From NCBI GenBank assembly GCA_028551475.1, contig CM052362.1, forward strand, positions 7,501,354 to 7,565,353: 64,000 bases of DNA, written 5' to 3'. The notes below the pieces were generated by a model. The model saw only the letters and a program-made list of their open reading frames with translations, made no database searches and had not been told where the DNA came from. The position numbers and the translations under genes were made by a program. Shown here piece by piece: positions 56,695-64,000 of this stretch (positions within the stretch are counted from its first letter, which is position 1; each line of letters starts with the position of its first letter). The DNA is from Casuarina equisetifolia (Eukaryota > Streptophyta > Magnoliopsida > Fagales > Casuarinaceae).

Positions 56695-59600
56695 ATATTG
56701 ATCATTGTAGGTTTTGCATGGGAATATAAAACTTGTATAGAAAATCAAGCAACATTATTCTTGATTCAAACCTAACTATAGAACTTAGGTTATGAGCTAT
56801 AGTAAAAGCTCAAAGAACTTATTCGACGAGAGCCTAGGACTATGTGACTTGGGTTTTCTATAACCTATAAGTCTAATAGGAATTAGTTGTCATTAGTTTG
56901 AGGATTGACAGTTGAGAATTTTTTAGAAGGAAAGTTGGCAAAAATATATGGCTTTAAAAATCAAGAAATCATCATCGAGTGGTTTAATAAGAGTTACATA
57001 AAAGAGGAAAGGTACTTGGACTAGTTGACTCAAGGTTGGTTAAAGATTTTAATGAGGATCAAATGGAGTGCTTGATAATTAATGGGCTATAAGGCTCAAC
57101 TTAATCAAAACCTTAGGCTTTAAATAATGCAAACCATTCAAGTCCTTAATTTCAAGGCTCCACGCTTGCTTATGGTTGTGTCATTAATGTCAAGCTAGCC
57201 CATTTTGTTTTAATAGTTAACAAACATGCTATGTCACTAGTTATCATTAGTACTGAAACGGTCCCTAAGTAACAAAGCATTTTTTTTAAATAGGGCTATA
57301 TTTATCAAAATACACTCATACCCTTACCTTTATTTATATAATGTAAGTTTGATACTAAATAAAAAAAGGCATGACTTAAGCCTTACCTTTACATGTCTTT
57401 AACAAAGGATAAAAAATCACACATGTACCCAAAAAGGTCTCCAACAAATCCAAATAAAAGTTAAGTTACAGCATAATAAGACTTTGGCACATAGTCCAAA
57501 TTAAAATTAGGTGCACCATTTATGGATTATGAATAGGAAGTAAATAATCAAGTGGCACTCAAGCCTTTTTACCCATCCCTTTGTGACCAATGGAGTAACT
57601 TTGTTGAGTCACTTTATGGTGTACAAAAGGCTAGCATCTAAATATTTATCTTGAGTTTTTAAAGACTTATTGCCTATGAACTGCATTTTGTTTCTTGTTG
57701 CTTTGTCCTGTTATGCTTGAAGCCTTACTTATTGCCTTGCAAGAACCTTTGGTGTGGCAAATGAAGAAACAACCTCATGATTTGGAGTTCAAAGACAATT
57801 GTTGTCACTAAAAATAGAGCCATTACTATGGTCTCTATGCTAGAGTGATTACAATCACACAACCCCAAATCATTTATGGAATTAACTTTCATTTAGTGGA
57901 GTTTTTGAAGTCTCCAATACTTTAGCCATGCAAGTTATAAGCTTTTACGGTGAAGCCATGCCTAACTCCTCCACTTCTTCTTCAATCTTGACACTCCTTG
58001 TAGGTACTCCAAGTCCTTAACTTGCTTGCTCATTTTCCAATTCAACCAAACCCATTGTTGATTTACTTAAAGTCTAGTCAAACTCCTTATTGAATTCCTC
58101 CCATTCATTAACGTCTGCCTTTGCAATCATATCCAAGTAGTATTGTACCATGTCCTTTAAATTTAAACAAATACTTTCCTTTAGTTCTTGTAACAAGACT
58201 TTATCAAAGAAGCTTGTTATTTCTAATCATCTTTTGCTTGGTCTTAGGTCTCCATTGGATTTGCACTTGGAAACTCAATCATTGGTTGCTTACCCACATT
58301 TATCCTCCCATCCACCTTAAAAGAGTAACCAATATTTGTAAGAGTAGTAAAAACATTTTGTGTTGCCACATAAACCTTTAACGGAGATTCTTCAAAGATC
58401 ACTTCATCCCCATCATCATTAATATAAAGAAGTAGCCTTTTTTTATATCACTTCAGCACCCTTTTGTTATGGGTATACTTCATTCATAATTCCTCTTGGT
58501 TTAGATATAAGGGAATCTATAATAAGAATGACAACCAAAGCCATTATGAGGTTTCTTCATTCTTTTGTTTCCATACCTTGGATTCCTAACCAATTGAGCT
58601 CACTTGCTTTTCTCTTCATTCTATGTTTTCAACTTATCTTGCCTATGTAATTTCCTCCTATAGATAGACACATCATATCTTTGTGTATGGCATAAAGAAT
58701 GGTAGCCAATATTGACTTCACAAAAAAACAAAAAAAATTCCAGTTTTTCCCTCCTTAAGTGCATTTATATGAACTTTAGTAGACAAGAGATTGGATAAAT
58801 CCATTTCAACACATATTCATGCAAACATAGAATTTTCCAACAACAAGGTGTGTGCATTTGTAGTTAAGTATCAACTTGACAAATCACCTATGCCTTGCAA
58901 GGTAGTTGGAGTATAGAGGGACAAAGGCAAACCTTGTGGTCTTAGACATAAATTGCCTTCTTAGACTGTTTGTATTTGTTAAGCTCCTTAGACCATCAAG
59001 TAAAAATGAATTAATGCTTTTCAAACGGCCTAGACTTACACAAGTAGGCCTTAATGAGATCCTCCTTTGAGAAAAGATGCATGTGAATGCTTTAAAGGTC
59101 CATGAGCGCAACAATACAAGTTGACCTAAACCCCATGAGTAGTTCACATGATGCCCAAAAGCCTCCATTGGAAGGCAAATGGATTTTAAGGTTTGCTATG
59201 AAAGTAAACTAGTGGAACTCTATAGCTTTATGAATTCCTCAAGGGATATGTAGAATTTTGGCTTTCCATTGCAAGTTTATTTTTCTTTAGGAAAGAGGGG
59301 AATGGGAGGTATGGGTGGCAATTAAAGGTGGAGGGGGCCATGAATGAGAGAAAATCTATAGAAGGTCTATTTTAGGTCTAGGAAAAGGGTTAGGGACATA
59401 ACCTATAATGAAACAAAGGATAGATTGGCTACTTATGAAACAAGACCACTAGAAGCAACTAGAGGTGCGGCCATGCAAGGAAAATTTAAGTTCATTAAAG
59501 ATTATGTTGTAAAGGAGTTTGCACTTAATGTATAGGGGATTTGCACCAAATGGGTTTGAAAAGTAGTAATGTGATTCAAAATTAAGGACTATCTAGATTG

Positions 59601-59867
59601 TTAAGGATGAGAAACCCATCAAGTAGCAAGTGGTGAGAATCAATAGCAAGTAGGAAATCAGCCCAAGAGAGCAGGTGTCGAGATTGGGGAACATGATAGA
59701 TTAGGTAGAAATCTTTATTGAGGAGGAAGGCCCACCCACCACTACCATATAGTGGTTGGAGGCTAGTTTTGATGGTTCGGTAGGAAATGGGTTTGAAAAT
59801 GTGAGATAGTTTTTTTTAGGAGAAAGAATATTATGTATAAGTTTTTTTTTTTAAAGGGGCTTAGTGT
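56695..59867. other. Unassigned sequence, probably repeat debris
   Basis: AT-rich DNA left of the gypsy LTR. On the minus strand near 58400-58250 a stretch reads VIFEESPLKVYVATQNVFTT and IGYSFKVDGRINVGKQPMIE, protein-like but unrecognised. No LTR pair or domain was found. Confidence 0.4.
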
Positions 59868-60422
59868 AAGAAATGGTTGAATTAGGTAATAAAAACTTTT
59901 AATTTTTTTAATTTTTAATTTTATGTCTAATCACAATGAGAAAGAGAAAACAATCAAAGAAGTAGAAAGCTAAGATAAAATAAGATGTAAGGATTTGAAG
60001 GGTGGTTTAGCCTATAAGTTGGCATTTATTTCACCTTGCTTTAGCTTTTCCATTAAAGCCTTATCTAAAAATGACTCTAAATAAGCCAAATTACAAAGGA
60101 TTCTTAATCTCATTTTAACCTAAAATATAGAAATTTTTGTATGGTAACTAGTGTGAAAAGTAACTAGTGTCTCTAATAAAATTTAAAAACCAACTCTTCT
60201 AATGAATTGAAGTATTTGTTCACTTATAAGGTTAAATCTTGTAGATTTTAGCACCTCCTTCACAAACAAGTAATGTAACTTATAAACCTCATTGGGTCGA
60301 ATATGGGTTAAGCCTATAAAAAACATAAACCAAACACATAACATGACATAACTAGACTTATAAATGTGGCCCAACCCTTCATTTACAAACTAACCCACAA
60401 CCCACATTTATTTTTGGTAACA
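59868..60422 (-). repeat. 3' LTR of the right-edge gypsy element
   Basis: The minus strand begins TGTTACCAAAAATAAATG directly after the polypurine-like AAAAAGGTGGGAT and ends near TTTCTTACA at 59868. About 555 bp. The partner LTR is outside the window. Confidence 0.6.
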
Positions 60423-60435
60423 ATCCCACCTTTTT
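60423..60435 (-). promoter_or_regulatory. Polypurine tract of the gypsy element
   Basis: AAAAAGGTGGGAT on the minus strand abuts the TG of the 3' LTR, as expected for plus-strand priming. Confidence 0.6.
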
Positions 60436-63400
60436 AAAATCAGCCTTGTCCTTAGGGTTGGAAGTTGGAATGTGTTATGTGTCATGTGTGGGTTTAGAGG
60501 ATCAAGTGGTTGGTTTGAGGTCAAGGAAATCATCATCCAACCATGGCATATGATGATGCTTTTTATTGATAACTATGGTTACAAGAGAGAAAAGATACAA
60601 GTTGCAAGAAAGAGTTTATTCATAACTAGAAAATTGTACAAGAAAACATTACAAGTATTTTCAAAAGCCTACCAAAGCCTTTCCTACCAACTTACTTGTA
60701 ACCCAACTAATGCTAACTACCCAAAAAGGTGATTTATGGAGGTGACTTAATGGAGATGGATACAAAGCATGCTTGGTATGGTCATATTAAACCCATGCTT
60801 TAAGCCTTCCTCTTTAAATGCTTCTTGATGCTTCTTGAATACATCACACCAAAACTCATTTTCTGCCATCAAACCCCTTTCCCTTCCCACATCACATTAT
60901 AAGAGGTACCATGCATACCTAGGATGTGTTAGAATGGAACCTTTGAAATGTTATGTATTACTCCTTGAACTACTTTTCTTCCTCCCATGTTGTTTCAAAA
61001 GGAAAATGACCTCTCCAATGAATTAAGAACTCTTTCTCACCTTGTTTAGTATGTTGATCCAGCATAACTTATGGCACATTATCCTCTTCGAACTCCTTAG
61101 GTACATAATGGAATTCCTCCTATTTCTCCTTTACATCACTAAAATATTTTTTTTTAACTTAGAGACATGAAATATAGCATGTACCTTAACACTAGAAGAA
61201 AAATGGAGCTTATATGCTAAAGTCCTTGAAAGGCCCTTGAAACCTAGATGACAACTTGCTAATGTGCCAATTAGTCAAGGAATTCTAATGATATTGTAGT
61301 ATTTTCATGCAGACATAGTCCTTTTTCCTAAAACTACACCTCTTTATGTTTTTTGTCAAAATACTTCTTCATTCTTTCCTATGTAGTGTGCAAATTCTTC
61401 CTAAGTTGCATAAGTACCTTGTCATGTTCCTCCAAAACTTGCTCCATCTTAGCCACCTAGGCTAATCCAACCACATGTGAAAGGAGTGTGGGGGAGTTAT
61501 GGCCATAAACAACTTCATATGGGGTATGCAAAGTTGTTGCATGCCAATTAGTGTTGTTATAGAACTCTGTTATGTCAACCACTTTTCCACTACCATTTTC
61601 AAGGTCCTATTAAGCAGCCATGTATGTCCATTATATTAAGGGTAGTAAGTTAACATGAAGTTAAAACTTGTTCCTTACAACCTAAATATCTCCTTCTAAA
61701 AGTTGCTTGTGAATAAGGGATCTTTGTCATAAACAAATTGACTTTGGCATGCCATGTAGTTTGAACATGTGGTCAAAAAGCACTTATGCTATTATTGGTG
61801 TAAGGTAGAGATGCATAAAGGGAATGAGTGCCTAAACTTTGACAACCTATTAATCACCATTAAGATCATTGATTTCCCTTATAAAAATGGAAGCCTTTCA
61901 ATGGAATTCATACTAATATCCTTTTAAATCTACTCTGGTATAGGTAATGATTGTAGCTATCTTCTTAATAACTTATTTCACTTTTATGTTGCTAGCACAC
62001 TTGACATTCCCTTACTATTTAATCCACCACTCATTTCATCCTCTTACAAATGAATAATGATCTAACCCATTATAGTATATTTTTCATATATTCATGAATT
62101 CCATTATGAATCTTTCTAACTATGATTAGTATTAGAACAAAAGCTTTTAGGAGATAAATCCATCCTTTGAAAAAAATAATCTCACCCTTGTATTCCCTCG
62201 GACTTACTACTTCTCCCTACTCTTTAGCTATCTCCAATTCCTTTGTTTCATCTTTAATGGTGTTGAGCCATAAAGGAATAAGAATGGACATTACAGGACA
62301 ACTTTCTATTTATCTACTTTAATATGCTTCTTTATCTACAAATCCCTTCTAGATAATCCATTAGCAATAATATTCTCTTTTCCGACGTTGTACTCCACTA
62401 TAAAATCATAACCAATTAACTTTGACAACCATTTCTATTAAGCTAATGTGACATTTTTTTTAATCTTGAATGAACTTTAGACTACATTGATTTATCTTGA
62501 TAATAAACTAATCTTCTAGTAAATAATGTTTATATTTCTACATTGCCATCACAAGTGCCAACATTTCCTACTTATATGTAGATAAGCCCAAATGAGTACC
62601 ATGCAACACTTTACTAAAATAAGCCATTGAGTTTTTCCCTTAGGAAAAAACCATATCCACCTCTTTTCTTCATGTATCGTACTTTAAAACAAAAAGGAAA
62701 ATTGAAGTTAGGAAAAGCTAATGTCGAGGTTGTAGTCATAGCTCACTTTAGTCTTTTAAATGCCTATTGTGCCTCTACTGTCCACTTGAATGCATTTTTT
62801 TTTAATTGGTTGGTAAAAGGCATTAAAATTTTTCCATATCCATTCATGAACCTTCAATAATATCCTGTAATCACTAAGAACCTTTGATGCCCTTATTATT
62901 CAAGGCATAGGTCACTGTAGAATAACTTCAACCTTACCAAGATCCATGGTAACTCTTTTTGTGCTAACCATATGCTTTAGAAACTTAAGGCTAGTTTGAC
63001 CAAATTGACATTTCTTGAGTTTTACATAAAGCTACTTTTCCTCAATACCTAAAGTATTGTCCTTACATGTTCCAAATATTCCTCCTAATTCTTACTATAT
63101 ACTAAGATGTTGTCAAAAAAGACCTAGACCATGTTCCTTAAGTCCTTTTAAAACATAACATTTATTAAAGACTAAAACATCAAAGGCCCATTCCTTAACC
63201 TTAATGGGATTACTAAACATTCATAATGGCCATGATGTGTCTTGAACCATCTTTTTTATATCATCTTCTTGCATTCTTTCTTGGTAACACCTCAACCTTA
63301 AATCATCTTTAGAAAAAATTGCACCCATGTAGCTTATTTAATAACTCCCCTATAATTGAGATAGAAAACTTATCTTTCGCTATATTCTTGTTTAGCTTAG

Positions 63401-64000
63401 AATAATTAAAGAATAGTCTCCATGACCTATATGATTTCTCAACAAGCAATACAAGTGAAGAAAATGGACTAATGTTAGGTTGAATTACCCCCATCCTTTA
63501 GTAAGCCCTTAACAATCTTTTCAATTTCCCCATTTTGAAGGTATGGATATCTATATGGTTTGATTGAAATTGGCTATTCATCTCCTTGTAGTACAATGCA
63601 TTGATTATCACTAAGCTACGAGAGTGAGCCTTGAGGCCCCTTAAAGATGTCTTCAAATTCTATAACCACTTTATCTAATCCATGTTGCACTTTCTTTAAC
63701 CCTTAAGTTCCCTCTTCTTCTAGGTCTGTCATTTTAACTACTAGTAGTTACTTTTTCTTTCAAAGTTCCTTAACAAAATATACTTCTAAAATAATTTATT
63801 CCCTCTTAGGTCATGTTCCTTATAAAATTACATGTTTCCCCTCAATTTCAAATTCCACCTGCAAGGCTACGAAATTCCATGTGACATTGCCCAACATCTT
63901 AAGCCATTGAATTCCTAATACTACATCTTTAACAATGAAAGGGAGAACATATAGTTCTAAAGTCATGCTCACTCCTTGAATCTTGATTTCTACTCCCACA

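Larger units (their letters stand above)
59868..64000 (-). mobile_element. Ty3/gypsy retrotransposon, protease to 3' LTR; continues off right edge
   Basis: Minus-strand order: protease end (about 63997-63830, VLGIQWLKMLGNVTWNFVAL), RT start (about 63494-63309, GVIQPNISPFSSLVLLVEKS, IGELLNKLHGCNFF), RT catalytic region (about 63120-62940, ILVYSKN preceded by FFDN, and KKCQFGQTSLKFL), RNase H region, integrase (about 61930-61700, DFIEGLP-type start and LHGMPKSI-like core), then a purine-rich tract and the 3' LTR. This gag-pol order, with integrase after RNase H, is gypsy. Gag and the 5' LTR are off-window. A fossil with many breaks. Confidence 0.85.

Noticed and set aside
1-64000. CRISPR arrays, rRNA, tRNA genes or bacterial operons
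   Set aside because: No regularly spaced short repeats with spacers, no cloverleaf A/B boxes that I could confirm, and gene structure is plant nuclear.

Overview
This window is plant nuclear DNA, most likely from a eudicot with a mid-sized or large, transposon-rich genome. It is AT-rich, spliced genes lie far apart among degenerate Ty1/copia and Ty3/gypsy elements and LINE fragments, and the two host families I recognise are plant ones: an AGL17/ANR1-clade MIKC MADS-box gene and a PR-10 (Bet v 1) relic. I cannot name the species.

The main gene is the MADS-box gene on the minus strand. All eight coding exons can be placed between 39342 (ATG) and 17752 (stop). They give an unbroken 720-bp CDS (239 residues) over 21.6 kb. 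Exon lengths 182, 79, 62, 100, 42, 84, 155 and 16 bp all join in phase with GT/AG borders. Intron 1 (10.4 kb) and intron 2 (8.9 kb) make up most of the length. A 5' UTR exon and a TATA box are proposed near 39.55-39.64 kb.

Layout: 1-2095, 5' part of a minus-strand copia element that runs off the left edge. 3400-4700, old plus-strand copia debris. 5275-5911, PR-10 pseudogene. 8500-9900, a possible plus-strand promoter and exon-like stretches of unknown product. 10.69-11.06 kb, a two-copy tandem duplication. 12.7-16.5 kb, LTR-type relics, including a short non-autonomous element and a gypsy pol fragment. 17.75-39.65 kb, the MADS gene. Its intron 1 holds a copia relic (about 29.9-36.9 kb) whose gag zinc-knuckle region exists as about 11 tandem copies, plus a nested LINE tail and a 27-G run. 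41.2-46.3 kb, LINE 3' fragments and microsatellites. 48.1-48.5 kb, a tandem duplication. 48.68-54.05 kb, a recognisable but broken copia element with two LTRs. 54.06-56.69 kb, a higher-order array of LTR copies and copia RNase H ends. 56.7-59.87 kb, unassigned sequence. 59.87-64.0 kb, a minus-strand gypsy element with its 3' LTR, running off the right edge.

I found no new multi-gene system. The most notable items are the complete MADS gene structure with its 16-bp last exon, the gag tandem array inside its first intron, and the LTR/RNase H higher-order array. No tRNA, rRNA or CRISPR was seen.
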